NCBI RefSeq assembly: GCF_005144585.1
Contig: NZ_SSMQ01000038.1
Location: 51,389 to 115,388 of the forward strand
Reading direction: 5' to 3'
DNA length: 64,000 bases
Source: Polyangium fumosum
GTDB taxonomy: Bacteria > Myxococcota_A > Polyangia > Polyangiales > Polyangiaceae
Shown: positions 43,437 to 52,512 of the stretch, one piece after another
Layout: the number at the start of each line of letters is the position of its first letter
How positions within the stretch are numbered: position 1 is the stretch's first letter
Program-made: the position numbers and the translations under genes
Notes under the pieces: model-generated
What the model saw: the letters and a program-made list of their open reading frames with translations, nothing else
The model's database searches: none
What the model was told of the DNA's origin: nothing

Positions 43437-45242
43437 ATGGACGAGTCGCTAGGTCTCTTGCTCGACGCGGGGCAAGCGCTCGGGAACGTGACGGATCTCG
43501 GGACGCGGCTCGCCGCCGTGGCCTCGCGCGCGGCCCAGTGGATCCGAGGGTTTTGCCTCGTTCACTTGCTCGAAGGGGGCGGCGCGCGGCTCGCCGCGGT
43601 GGATCACGAGGACCCGTTGAAGGCCGAGCTCCTCCGGCAGCCGTGCATGCAAAGGAGCCCGGCGCTCGACTCGACGAAGAGCCCGCTCGCGCACGTGATG
43701 CGCAGCGGCGTGGCGCAGGTCCTGCCCGAGACCTCGGACGCGATGCTCGCCGCGACGATGAGCGACGACGAGGCGCTCGCGGTCCTGCGCGCGGTCGAGA
43801 TCACCGCGGGGATGCTCGTGCCGATCGTCTGGCAGGGACGCGCGCTCGGGGCGCTCACGCTGGCGGTGAGCTGCAAGGAGCGGCGGATCGTAGGCACGGA
43901 CCTGAAGGTGGCCGAGGAGCTCGCGCGGAGGATCGCGCTCGCGGTCGTGGAGGATCGCGCGACGCGGGACGAGCATGAAGCGGCCCGCGTCGCGCGCGCG
44001 GCCATGGACCGTACGAAGCGGCTGCATTCGATCACGCGGCGGCTCTCGTTCGCGCTCACCGCCGCGCAGGTGGCCGAGGTGGTCGTGGAGCATGCGCGGA
44101 GCGAGATGGGCGCGCATGCCGGCTCGATGTGCCTGCTCGACGAAGAGCGCGGGGCGCTCGTGATCGAGCGGGCCTCGGGCTACGCGAGCAGCATCGTCGA
44201 GCCGTTCAAGGTGATCCCGCTCGAGACCCGCCTGCCGCTCACGGATGCGGTGCGCTCTCGCCAGCCGATCTTCCTCGCGACGGTCGAGGAGTACCTCACG
44301 CGTTACCCGCACCTCGACCGCGTCCAGCGTGACCAGAAGAGCCTCGCGTTCGCGGCGCTCCCGCTCATCGTGCAGGATCGGGTGCTCGGGGTCATGGGCC
44401 TCTCGCTCGTGGGGACGCGGCGGCTCGACGAGGCGGAGCAGCGCTTCCTGGAGTCGGCCGCCGAGCACTGCGCGCAGGCCCTCGAACGCGCGCGCCTCTA
44501 CGACCTCGAGCGCCGCGCGCGGGAAGAAAACGACAGGCTCTACCGGGCCTCGCAGGCGGCCGTCCGGGCGCGCGAGGACCTCCTCGCGATCGTGTCGCAC
44601 GATCTCCGAAATCCGCTCGTCGCCATCAAACTGGCCGCCACGCAGATCGGGCGGGAGGCGGGCGAGGACGCGCGGATCAAGAACAAGACCGCGCTCATCC
44701 TGCGCTCGGCGGACCGCATGGATCGCATGATCCGCGACCTGCTCGACGCTTCGCGGATCGAGACGGGCGGGCTCGCGCTCTCGGTCGGACGCGAGGACGT
44801 GCGCGCGGTCGTGCGCGAGGCGATCGATCACTTCAAGCCGCTCGCGGCGCCGAAGGGGATCCAGATCGACGAGGCGCTGCCCGACGAGGCGCTCTTCGCG
44901 CGGATCGATCGCGAGCGTGTGCTCCAGGTGCTCTGGAACCTCGTGGGGAACGCCATCAAGTTCACGCCCGAGGGAGGCCTCGTGACCCTGCGTCTCGCGC
45001 GGGAGGGCCCGTGCGCGCGCATCGACGTCGCCGACAGCGGGCCCGGGATCCGGAGCGAGCACCTGCCCCACGTCTTCGATCGGTACTTCCACGCCGCGAC
45101 GAGCAAGACCTCTGGCACCGGGCTCGGCCTCTTCATCGCCGACGGCCTCGTCCGCGCGCACGGCGGCACGATCCGCGTCGAGAGCGAGCCCGGCGTGGGC
45201 GCGCGCTTCTGGTTCACGTTGCCGCTCGGAGACGCGGCTTAG
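43437..45242 (+). CDS. GAF-domain sensor histidine kinase
   Basis: A protein of about 601 residues. Two GAF domains (about residues 20-175 and 200-350) sense small ligands or redox state in the cytosol. A HisKA dimerisation domain with His388 (AIVSHDLRNPL) and the HATPase_c domain (N box NLVGNAIKFTP, G1 DSGPGIRS, G2 GTGLGLFIADGLV) follow. There is no transmembrane segment, so it is soluble. The ATG at 43437 follows CGAGG; a TTG at 43422 is in frame but poorer. No cognate response regulator is adjacent. The stop overlaps the convergent MauG-like gene by 4 bp. Confidence 0.92.
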   Translation: MDESLGLLLDAGQALGNVTDLGTRLAAVASRAAQWIRGFCLVHLLEGGGARLAAVDHEDPLKAELLRQPCMQRSPALDSTKSPLAHVMRSGVAQVLPETSDAMLAATMSDDEALAVLRAVEITAGMLVPIVWQGRALGALTLAVSCKERRIVGTDLKVAEELARRIALAVVEDRATRDEHEAARVARAAMDRTKRLHSITRRLSFALTAAQVAEVVVEHARSEMGAHAGSMCLLDEERGALVIERASGYASSIVEPFKVIPLETRLPLTDAVRSRQPIFLATVEEYLTRYPHLDRVQRDQKSLAFAALPLIVQDRVLGVMGLSLVGTRRLDEAEQRFLESAAEHCAQALERARLYDLERRAREENDRLYRASQAAVRAREDLLAIVSHDLRNPLVAIKLAATQIGREAGEDARIKNKTALILRSADRMDRMIRDLLDASRIETGGLALSVGREDVRAVVREAIDHFKPLAAPKGIQIDEALPDEALFARIDRERVLQVLWNLVGNAIKFTPEGGLVTLRLAREGPCARIDVADSGPGIRSEHLPHVFDRYFHAATSKTSGTGLGLFIADGLVRAHGGTIRVESEPGVGARFWFTLPLGDAA

Positions 45243-47341
45243 AGCAGATCCAAGAACGCCCGCAGCGCCTCACGCTCGCGTGCTTCGAGCCCCGCCGCGC
45301 CCTCGGGCGCGCCATCGTGGAAGAACACACCTTCCGCGGACCAATGCGCCCGCGTCAGCAGATCCGCGAGGTCCTTCGCCGCGCCGCTCGTCAGGTACGG
45401 GCGCTTCTTGGCGAGCCTGCGCAGCGACGGCACGCGCGCGCCGCGCTCGTGCACGTACGGCACGACGCCCGTCTTCTGGTATTCGTTCGAGGCCCAAACG
45501 ATCGGCCCCGCGGGCGAGAAAACCAGGCTCTCCCAGCGCTCGAAGGGCAGCCGGCTGCCCTTCTCGTCGGCCGAGAGCCGCGCCTCGTGGCACCCCTCGC
45601 AGCGCGCCTCGAAGAGCTTCGCGCCCTCGCGTTCCAGCGCTGAAAACGCGCTTCGCCCCACGGTGCTCGGGTTCTGCCGGTGCGAGAAGCCCATGAGGAA
45701 GGTCATGAGCGCGCGGCGGAGCGCGAGCGGGTGGGTAGGCTCCGCCTCCGATCGGCCGAGCGCGGCGAGCACCGGGTGGGTCCGGGCGTCGAGCGAAAAC
45801 CAGGGCGAATGCCCGCTCTCCGCGCCGGCTACGCGGAACTCGGCATGCGCGACCGAGGACAGGTCCGGATCGAGCGCGCGTGAAAAATGCGGGCGGTTGT
45901 TGAACAGGCCGAGGAGCGGCTTCGTCACGACACGCACCTCGCCGCGGCCCGTGTGGTGGATGCGCCCGTCGACGTACCCCTCGAAGTGGCACGTCTCGCA
46001 GGTGAAGCGGCTGTGCGCGCCCTCCGTGCCGTTCTCCGGGGCCATCAGGTTCGTGAAGAAAAGCGCCTCGCCAAGGCGCGCCTCCACGCTCGGCGGCGCA
46101 GGCCCGTCCCGATCCACGACGGGCACGATCCGCTCGTGGGGTTCGTCCGAACGCACGATCACGAACGCATCGAGCAGGGGGTTCGCCCCGACGAACCCGC
46201 CGCCGGGCAGCCTCACGAGGTCGCGCGTGCCCGGCACCAGGGGGCTCGTTTTTGCCGGCATCGCAAGCGATGCTCCGCTCGCCTCGAACACGAGCCGCGC
46301 CGACACCTCGCCGCCGTACCCCGTGACGAGCGCCGCGAGCGTGCCGTCCTTCTCCTTCGCGAGGTGCAGCGCCTTCGGCGTCACCACGCCGAGCTCGCCC
46401 ACGTTCACCGCGGAGAGCAGCCGCGCCGCGCCACGCTCCACGCGGTACAGAAAGACGAACGAGTCGACGTAGCCGAAGAACCCGCCGCGCCGATCGAGCG
46501 GCCGATCCTCGACGCCGCCCGCGAGCACGAAGAGCCCCTCGCCGTCGGGCACCGCGGAAAAACTCCAGATCGGCCCGTCGTGCACGATCCGAGCTTCGCC
46601 TGCGGACAGCGCGCGCCCCGCCTCGTCCACCGGCCTCACCACGAGCGCATGCGCGTGCAGCGCATCGACCACGACGAACGAACCCACGCGCTCCACGTGG
46701 ATCGGCCCGCCTCCGATGCTCGCGTCTTCCCGGCGCGCAGCGATCGCCCCGTCCGGCCCTTCTTCGCCTTCGGGCCAAAGCGTCACGAGGCGCCCCTCGT
46801 GCTCCTCGACCGCGTACACCACCCCCTCGGGCCCGGCGGCGACGTCACGCAGCGCTCGCATCCCATCGAGCCCGAAACGGCCGCTCGGCGTGAGGTACGG
46901 CGCGGCGTCCTGGATCCGAAACCGCGTGATGCCGTCACCACGCTCGCCCACGACGAGCACGCTGTGGCCCTCGGGCGTCACCACGAGCCCGCTCGGCGAT
47001 GCGGGCGCGGGCAGACGCGCGAGCTCGCGCATCGACGCGTCGAGCACCACGATCACGTCCCGCCCGCGGAGCAGCGCGACGAACCGTTCCCCCCCCGGCA
47101 GCGCGGCAATCGCGTACGGATCGGCGCCGAACGCGGCGTCGCTCGGCGGCAGGGCCGCGAAATCGGTCGCGGCCCTGCGCTCCGCCTCGAACGCACGCAG
47201 CTCGGGCAGCGGGTCGGGCTCGGCGGCGCTCGTGGCCTCCGCGGGCGGCTCCTCCCGCTTGCACCCCGCGCCGAGCGCGAGGCCGAGGAGCAAGAGCCCG
47301 AGAAACGCGACGCGGCGAGATCCGCCTTCCTCGCGATTCAT
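45239..47341 (-). CDS. Dihaem cytochrome-c peroxidase/MauG-like lipoprotein with propeller
   Basis: A 700-residue lipoprotein (signal peptide ending LALGAGC) with two haem c motifs, CETCH (residues 448-452) and CEGCH (581-585). The first 430 residues look like a beta-propeller of the YVTN type (RELARLPAPASPSGLVVTPEGHSVLVVGERGDG in pieces; FRIQDAAPYL). The C-terminal part resembles MauG/CcpA: TKPLLGLFNNRPHFSRALD, LMTFLMGFSHRQNPST and GRSAFSALEREGAKLFEARCEGCH. Such proteins reduce peroxide or carry electrons outside the cell. The ATG at 47341 gives the lipoprotein signal; the long upstream frame is rejected as Arg-rich. It follows the small lipoprotein gene by 13 bp. Confidence 0.82.
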   Translation of the reverse strand: MNREEGGSRRVAFLGLLLLGLALGAGCKREEPPAEATSAAEPDPLPELRAFEAERRAATDFAALPPSDAAFGADPYAIAALPGGERFVALLRGRDVIVVLDASMRELARLPAPASPSGLVVTPEGHSVLVVGERGDGITRFRIQDAAPYLTPSGRFGLDGMRALRDVAAGPEGVVYAVEEHEGRLVTLWPEGEEGPDGAIAARREDASIGGGPIHVERVGSFVVVDALHAHALVVRPVDEAGRALSAGEARIVHDGPIWSFSAVPDGEGLFVLAGGVEDRPLDRRGGFFGYVDSFVFLYRVERGAARLLSAVNVGELGVVTPKALHLAKEKDGTLAALVTGYGGEVSARLVFEASGASLAMPAKTSPLVPGTRDLVRLPGGGFVGANPLLDAFVIVRSDEPHERIVPVVDRDGPAPPSVEARLGEALFFTNLMAPENGTEGAHSRFTCETCHFEGYVDGRIHHTGRGEVRVVTKPLLGLFNNRPHFSRALDPDLSSVAHAEFRVAGAESGHSPWFSLDARTHPVLAALGRSEAEPTHPLALRRALMTFLMGFSHRQNPSTVGRSAFSALEREGAKLFEARCEGCHEARLSADEKGSRLPFERWESLVFSPAGPIVWASNEYQKTGVVPYVHERGARVPSLRRLAKKRPYLTSGAAKDLADLLTRAHWSAEGVFFHDGAPEGAAGLEAREREALRAFLDLL

Positions 47342-47354
47342 CGCCGCGCTTCGA

Positions 47355-47531
47355 TCACCAGCCGCCGCTCTCTCCCGTGGAGGCCGGCTTCGCCGCAGGC
47401 GCCGCGCTCGCGGCGGGCGCGGCGCTCGCCGCGGACTTCGCGGACGGGTCCGCCGAGGGTTTGGCGCTTTCCTCGCAACCGGCGAGGGCGAGCGCAGCAA
47501 AGGCGACGAGCACGAGCGACATGGCTTTCAT
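47355..47531 (-). CDS. 58-residue mini-lipoprotein
   Basis: This short gene (58 residues, ATG 47531, preceded by GGAGG) encodes a signal peptide ending at ALALAGC and then little more than Ala/Ser/Pro/Lys repeats (SAASAAPAASAAPAAKP). It is a tethered flexible tail with no fold, lying 13 bp upstream of the MauG-like gene. It could serve as a lipid anchor, spacer or lysis-like peptide; I make no functional claim. Confidence 0.6.
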   Translation of the reverse strand: MKAMSLVLVAFAALALAGCEESAKPSADPSAKSAASAAPAASAAPAAKPASTGESGGW

Positions 47532-47640
47532 GGTCTTCCGGCCTCCTCGGACCGGAGCGAAGCACGGCGAGCGCGCGGCGCGAAGGGCGAAAACGCCGGG
47601 CGGGGCGAGGCTCCCCGTCGAGCCCGGCCGCTGCCAATCG

Positions 47641-48696
47641 TCAGGGACCGTGCCCGTGACCGTGCTCGTCCTCGTCATCCTCGACGCCGAGATCCCAGGC
47701 GCGTGTGATCGAAATCTGCGCCATTCCCGGATACTGGAACGCAGCCGCGTCCGTCAGCCGCAGAACCCGCGCTCGCACGCTGCCCTCGAACCTCCACGCA
47801 GGCGTGATCGCCCACGTGGCCCCCAGGCCCACGAGCAGATCCGTGCGCGCATTGAACCCTTCGAGCGCATACGCGCCATTCCAGATCTCCGCGCTCTCAT
47901 GGGCGAGATCCACCGTCGCATACGGCGTGACCTTCCCTCCGAGCAGCGGCACGCCGACGCGCGCGCCGCCAAAGATGCGCGTCGGCGCCCGGAACCCCTG
48001 GTCATTCTCGTACACGCTGAAGAGCCCCAACGCCGACGCCGAGATCTCCACCGAATCCAGCGCATACGTGAGCCCCACGCCCACGATCGGGACGAACGTC
48101 CCCGTCCCGAGCTGGGTATGCTCGTGCCATTTCCCCGCCGCGCCGAGCCGATACGGATCCGGCTCCGTTCGCCCCAAAGGAAACGACAGGCCGAGCCGCG
48201 CCGCCGACGAGAGCTTGCCGACGCTGCCTGAAAAACGCGCAAGGAGCCACGGATCTCCGGGCCCCACGATCGTCCGATCGTGGTGGTGAATGTCGTCGGG
48301 GACGAGCTTCGGCGTGCCGTCGATCTCCGAATACGTGGGCGTCGTATTCACGACGCGCAGCAGCAAACGCGCCTCGGCCGCGAGCCACGGCGTGATCTGG
48401 TACGACACGTCCGCCGTCACGTCCGTCATCCACAACGCCACGTGGTGGTGGTACGGCACGGGCGGCGGCGTCTCGGCGCACGCGGGCCCGAGATCGGGAC
48501 ACTCCGCGAGATGCCCCGCCGAACCGGCGAGCCCGGACGCACCCAGGCGCACTTCGAGCCGCCCGGGCTCGAACGCGCGCACTTCGGACCCGCCGACCGG
48601 CAGGTTCGGGTTGCTTCAGGCGCCTCAGGCTTCGGCGTAGCTCACGACGGGCCACGCCACGGCGAGCGTGACCACGGCGAGCGCAAGGAACCTCAT
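47641..48696 (-). pseudogene. Outer-membrane beta-barrel-like protein, split by two TGA codons
   Basis: Reading from ATG 48696 gives a typical signal peptide (MRFLALAVVTLAVAWPVVS, then YAEA), then TGA, Gly-Ala, TGA, and then the same frame continues (SNPNLPVGGSEVRAFEPG) for 330 residues to 47641. The body has barrel-type strands (LLARFSGSVGKLSSAARLGLSFPLG in pieces; GVPLLGGKVTPYATVDLAHE), His-rich patches (PYHHHVALW, DDIHHHDR) and an acidic tail DDEDEHGHGHGP. A GTG at 48582 would restart translation without a signal, so export would fail. Two nonsense codons between signal and body make it a probable pseudogene or the result of sequencing error. It precedes the mini-lipoprotein and MauG-like genes. 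Confidence 0.6.
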
Positions 48697-48964
48697 CGGC
48701 GGACCTCCACGGACGGCCCGCACCCTACCCGAGCCCCTCCGCTCAGGGAAGCGCTGCGTAATAAGGTGTTGCGTGCGTCACGGGTGCAGGACGGCCGGAC
48801 AGGGATCGGGTGGGGCGGAGCACTCGGATTGCGGACCATCCCGACAAGGAAAACGGAAGCGGCAATGGTACGACAGTAGAGGCCATGTCGGTCCCAACCT
48901 TTCGAATCGTTCTCTTCGTGAACATCTCCTTTCCGCACCCCCACCAGGGCGGCGAGGTGGGCCC

Positions 48965-49657
48965 TCACGCGCCGCTCGGCCGACGCGCCATGCCGCGCGT
49001 CGACGTCCGCCTCTCCGTCGAGGGCTTCTTGCCGTGGCTCTCGAGCAGGCTCATGACCTCGTCGTCCTCGATGGCGCGGAAATCCTCGTAATACTGGCCC
49101 ACCGCATAAAGGTTCGGATCCTCGATCAGGCAAACCACGAGATCCGCCTCGCCGCGCAACATGTCGGCCCGCTCCGGCGAGGCCACCGGCGCCGCCAGCA
49201 CGACCGTCGTCGCGCCCGCGGCCCGCGCCGCCCGGAGCGCCGCCATCGCCGTCGCGCCCGTCGCGATGCCGTCGTCCACCACGATGACCGGACGCCCGGC
49301 GAGCGAGGGCCCGTGTCCGCCGAAGAGCGCCTCCCGCCGCCGCGCCTCTTCCGATTGAAACATTCGCTCGGCTTCGAGGTACTCCGCGTCCACGCCGAGC
49401 ACCCGGAGCGCGCGCGGCTCGACCCAGACCGAGCCGTCGGAGGCGACCGCGCCAATCGCGAGCTCGGGCTGGCGCGGCGCGCGGAGCTTGCGCGCCACGA
49501 TCACGCCGAGCTCGCCCCCGAGCGCCTCGGCCACGGGCGCCGCGACGACCACGCCGCCGCGCGGAATGCCGAGCACCACCGCGCCGTCGAGCCCACCGAT
49601 GCCCCGCATGTGCTGCCCGAGCAGCTCGCCCGCCTCTTCCCGGTCCTTCCACATCAT
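48965..49657 (-). CDS. Phosphoribosyltransferase-domain protein
   Basis: A 230-residue protein from ATG 49657 (GAGGGGCG before it). The PRTase-I fold is clear: [20 protein letters not shown], then [12 protein letters not shown] and the PRPP-binding loop [19 protein letters not shown]. It then reads [12 protein letters not shown] helical insertion and a basic tail ([15 protein letters not shown]) are added. Stand-alone proteins of this type act in nucleobase salvage or as regulators; the substrate is unknown. The stretch 48697-48964 on its far side holds no credible gene. Confidence 0.82.
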   Translation of the reverse strand: MMWKDREEAGELLGQHMRGIGGLDGAVVLGIPRGGVVVAAPVAEALGGELGVIVARKLRAPRQPELAIGAVASDGSVWVEPRALRVLGVDAEYLEAERMFQSEEARRREALFGGHGPSLAGRPVIVVDDGIATGATAMAALRAARAAGATTVVLAAPVASPERADMLRGEADLVVCLIEDPNLYAVGQYYEDFRAIEDDEVMSLLESHGKKPSTERRTSTRGMARRPSGA

Positions 49658-49720
49658 GACGCCCCTCCCCGCCCTCGAACACATCGTCCTCGGAGGCCCC
49701 CCCTGTCAGTGGGCGGTCAA

Positions 49721-49865
49721 CGTTTGGGGGCTTCGCTCGCCAAGCGAGCTGCGCCCCCAAGCCTTGGTTGACGTTTGGGGGCTTCGCTCGCCAAGCGAGC
49801 TGCGCCCCCAAGCCTTGGTTGACGTTTGGGGGCTTCGCTCGCCAAGCGAGCTGCGCCCCCAAGCC
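49721..49865. repeat. Three 51-bp tandem units with nested hairpins
   Basis: A 51-bp unit starting CGTTTGGGGGCTTCGCTCGC occurs at 49721 and 49772, and the third, partial copy starts at 49823. Each holds a nested inverted repeat: GGGGGC...GCCCCC outside and GCTCGC-CAA-GCGAGC inside. The copies are almost identical. They lie between the divergent PRTase and pdxH promoters. On the minus strand the unit codes a 17-residue motif in all copies, which I do not consider a gene. Confidence 0.92.
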
Positions 49866-49919
49866 CCCGATACGTTTCGCCCTTTTCCAACCGTCACCTG
49901 GCCCCTATGCTGCGCCGCG

Positions 49920-50507
49920 ATGAGCCACCCCGCATCGGACCCCATTGCTGCGTTCCGCGAGGCGTTCGCCCGCGCGGAGGAACGCGAGGATCACGACCCC
50001 ACGGCCATGACCCTCGCCACCATCGACGAGAACGGCCGTCCCTCGGCGCGCATGGTGCTCCTCAAGGGCGTGGACGAGCGCGGCTTTTCTTTTTATACGA
50101 ACCTGGAGAGCCGCAAAGGCCGAGCGCTCGCGAAAAACCCCTACGCCGCGCTCTGCATGCACTGGCCGAAGGCCGCCGAGCAGATCCGGGTCGAGGGCCG
50201 CGTCGAGCTCGTCTCGACCGAGGAAGCGGACGCCTACTTCGCCTCGCGCGTGCGCGGCAGCCAGATCGGAGCCTGGGCCTCCGAGCAGAGCCGTCCGCTC
50301 GAATCGCGCGAGGAGCTCGAAGCGCGCGTCGCCGAGCTGACCACGCGCTTCGAGGGTGGCCCCGTCCCGCGGCCGCCGCACTGGAGCGGGTATCGCGTGG
50401 TCCCCGACCGGATCGAATTCTGGTTTGGCAAGGACAGCCGCCTGCACGACCGCTTCGCCTACGTCCGCGAAGGCGAGGGGTGGCGCTGCGAGCGGCTCCA
50501 GCCCTGA
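49920..50507 (+). CDS. pdxH: Pyridoxamine 5'-phosphate oxidase
   Basis: A 195-residue FMN enzyme oxidising pyridoxamine/pyridoxine 5'-phosphate to [47 protein letters not shown] and [17 protein letters not shown], and the C-terminal signature [28 protein letters not shown] (read in pieces) give the full PdxH plan, including the FMN and substrate-binding R/H residues. The ATG at 49920 is 54 bp after the hairpin array, so the array is in or near its promoter. Confidence 0.95.
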   Translation: MSHPASDPIAAFREAFARAEEREDHDPTAMTLATIDENGRPSARMVLLKGVDERGFSFYTNLESRKGRALAKNPYAALCMHWPKAAEQIRVEGRVELVSTEEADAYFASRVRGSQIGAWASEQSRPLESREELEARVAELTTRFEGGPVPRPPHWSGYRVVPDRIEFWFGKDSRLHDRFAYVREGEGWRCERLQP

Positions 50508-50511
50508 GGCC

Positions 50512-52410
50512 TCATTTCACCTTCCCGGTCGCGACGCCGATCCCCACCTCCAGCACCTCGTCGCGCCCCTCGCGCACGCCCTTCACCGTCCTCGCCGCGG
50601 GGATCGCCGGCTGCACGCCCACGCCGTGGAAACGTGTGCCGTCATAACGCTCGACCCGCATTCCGGTCCAGGTGATCACGAGCCCGCCGGGCACGGCGAG
50701 CGTGTTGACAACGCCATTCGTGCCCGCCGTCGATGAACCGACGATCTTGCCGAGTTTGTCATGCTCGACCATGCTGAGCCACGTCTCGGCCTGGCCCACG
50801 GCGCGCTCGTCCGTCAGGAAGACGATCCGGCCGCCGAACCGCGGCGCCTTTGGCTCGACGTACCACCGCGTCTCGTCGAACGTGAACCCTTGGCTGTTTG
50901 GCCGGACGACCCGCGGGATCTTCCATAGCGGGCTCGCGATCGGCTTCGACGCGAGGTGACCGAGCGCCTCGAAATCGAGCTTGGGCTCCCCGCGCAGATC
51001 GAAGATCACGCCCCGCGCCTTCGCCAGCGTGGGCAGGGCCGCGTCGAATTGCGTCGGCGTCACCCGTTCGAGATCCACGTACGAGACCCCCGGCGCGACC
51101 TCGGCGACAGGCTCCGGCCTCTTCTCCTGCAGCAATCGATCCTCCGCGCCGAGCGAGCGCGCGAGGCGCGCGGTCACGGGCTCGCCCGTCTCGTGCTTCA
51201 GGCGCACCGTCGCGACCTCGTCCTTTTTCCCTACGCGTAGCGACGCCGTCGCGACGCGCCTCCTCCACGCCGGCGTCGCGCCCGACGTCCGCGGCTCGAA
51301 CACCGCCATCCACGCGTCGACCGGCTTGTTGTCGATCGCGAGCACGACATCCCCCGGACGAACCTCGGCGCCCGCGCTCGGGTGCACGTTCGTCACGACG
51401 AGCTGGCCTTCGACCCAGGTAAAATTCAGCGGCAAAAACCCGCGCGTCGACGCTTCGGGAAGCGGCGGCCCCGCGGGCTGCTTCAGCATCCGCACCACAC
51501 GTCCCTGCCCGTCGTGGAGCTGCGTGATCATACGCTCCATCGCCGCCACCATGCCCTGCTCGTCGAGGGCCGTGGCCGCATCGGACAAGCTCTTCCGCAG
51601 CACGGCGGGCCAGTCCGTCTCCACGACGTCGAAGTAGGGATAAAAATGGGAAAGGACGCCCCACGCCATGACGACGTCGGCGAGGCGAGTCTCCCGGTCC
51701 ATCAGCGAATACACGAGCGTCGGGGGAATGCCGCCCGGCGGCGGCTCGGCCGGCGCGGCGCTTCCATGCGGCAACGTCCCGCGCTCGTCGGCATAAAGCG
51801 TGCGCGGCAATTTGCACGAGACCCCCCCGCCAAGCTCGACCTCGTCGACCTCACGCGGGAGCGCGAGCCTCGGGAAAGGCGAATCCGCGTCGCTCATGCG
51901 AACGCTTTTGTAGACCGGCACTCCCATCCGCAGATCGACCCCGTCGTGCCGCCACGCGACGATCTTCAGCTTCGCGCCGTCCTTCGGGGGCAGGATCGCC
52001 TCGGGCAGGTCTTGCCGCAGGCCCGACGGGAACACGCGGAGCGTCGGCGCCACGGGGGCGAAGATGTCCCCGAGGGTCTGCGCGAGCTCCTCGGCGGACG
52101 TCGCCCCTTCGACGCGTTTTGCGCCGTCCACGGCGATCACGTTCCAATCGGCCCGCGCGGCCTCGTCGCTCGGGTGGAAAAAACGCACGGCCATGTAGAG
52201 CTGCGTGAATGCGACGACGTTCTCGAGCGCGCGACCCGCGAGCGGGCGGGAAGGATCGACCCGCGGCGCCGCCCTGGGCAGAGCGACCGGGGAGAAAGGC
52301 AGCGGGGCTGGCATGGGCTCCGGCGGCGGGACGTTGCCACAGGCGAGGAGCACCCAAGGGAGCATGAGGCGAGCAGCCTGGGACGCGCGCAAAAGAGCCC
52401 TCCGAGCCAC
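50512..52410 (-). CDS. S41-protease-like lipoprotein lacking catalytic serine
   Basis: A lipoprotein of about 632 residues with the plan of S41 (C-terminal processing/tricorn-type) peptidases: a first domain to about residue 290, a PDZ-like domain (VVTNVHPSAGAEVRPGDVVLAIDNKPV, in pieces), and the protease core (VSYVDLERVTPTQFDAALPTLAKARGVIFDLRG in pieces; GGRIVFLTDERAVGQAETW). In S41 enzymes the nucleophile lies in a motif like ISQAE or ISAAE; here it reads VGQAE, so the serine is glycine. The protein may bind peptides without cutting them. The GTG at 52410 gives MARRALLRASQAARLMLPWVLLAC, a good lipobox signal peptide; a TTG at 52455 is the longer alternative. Confidence 0.78.
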   Translation of the reverse strand: MARRALLRASQAARLMLPWVLLACGNVPPPEPMPAPLPFSPVALPRAAPRVDPSRPLAGRALENVVAFTQLYMAVRFFHPSDEAARADWNVIAVDGAKRVEGATSAEELAQTLGDIFAPVAPTLRVFPSGLRQDLPEAILPPKDGAKLKIVAWRHDGVDLRMGVPVYKSVRMSDADSPFPRLALPREVDEVELGGGVSCKLPRTLYADERGTLPHGSAAPAEPPPGGIPPTLVYSLMDRETRLADVVMAWGVLSHFYPYFDVVETDWPAVLRKSLSDAATALDEQGMVAAMERMITQLHDGQGRVVRMLKQPAGPPLPEASTRGFLPLNFTWVEGQLVVTNVHPSAGAEVRPGDVVLAIDNKPVDAWMAVFEPRTSGATPAWRRRVATASLRVGKKDEVATVRLKHETGEPVTARLARSLGAEDRLLQEKRPEPVAEVAPGVSYVDLERVTPTQFDAALPTLAKARGVIFDLRGEPKLDFEALGHLASKPIASPLWKIPRVVRPNSQGFTFDETRWYVEPKAPRFGGRIVFLTDERAVGQAETWLSMVEHDKLGKIVGSSTAGTNGVVNTLAVPGGLVITWTGMRVERYDGTRFHGVGVQPAIPAARTVKGVREGRDEVLEVGIGVATGKVK

Positions 52411-52512
52411 GAGATCGAGCGTCCGGATCTTGCCCAAGCGCGCCTCGTTCGCCAAGAAGAAGTGTCAGAAACCAGGGGCAGCCGCCGTTGTCCGGAAAGG
52501 CAGGAGCCCACC

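Noticed and set aside
47641..48696. Selenocysteine decoding of the two TGA codons
   Set aside because: No SECIS-like hairpin was seen at the first TGA, two sites in a row next to a signal peptide cleavage site are implausible, and no selenoprotein family fits.
49706..49945. Small minus-strand gene with 17-residue repeats
   Set aside because: It is the translation of the 51-bp hairpin array, reaches into pdxH and lacks any conserved fold.
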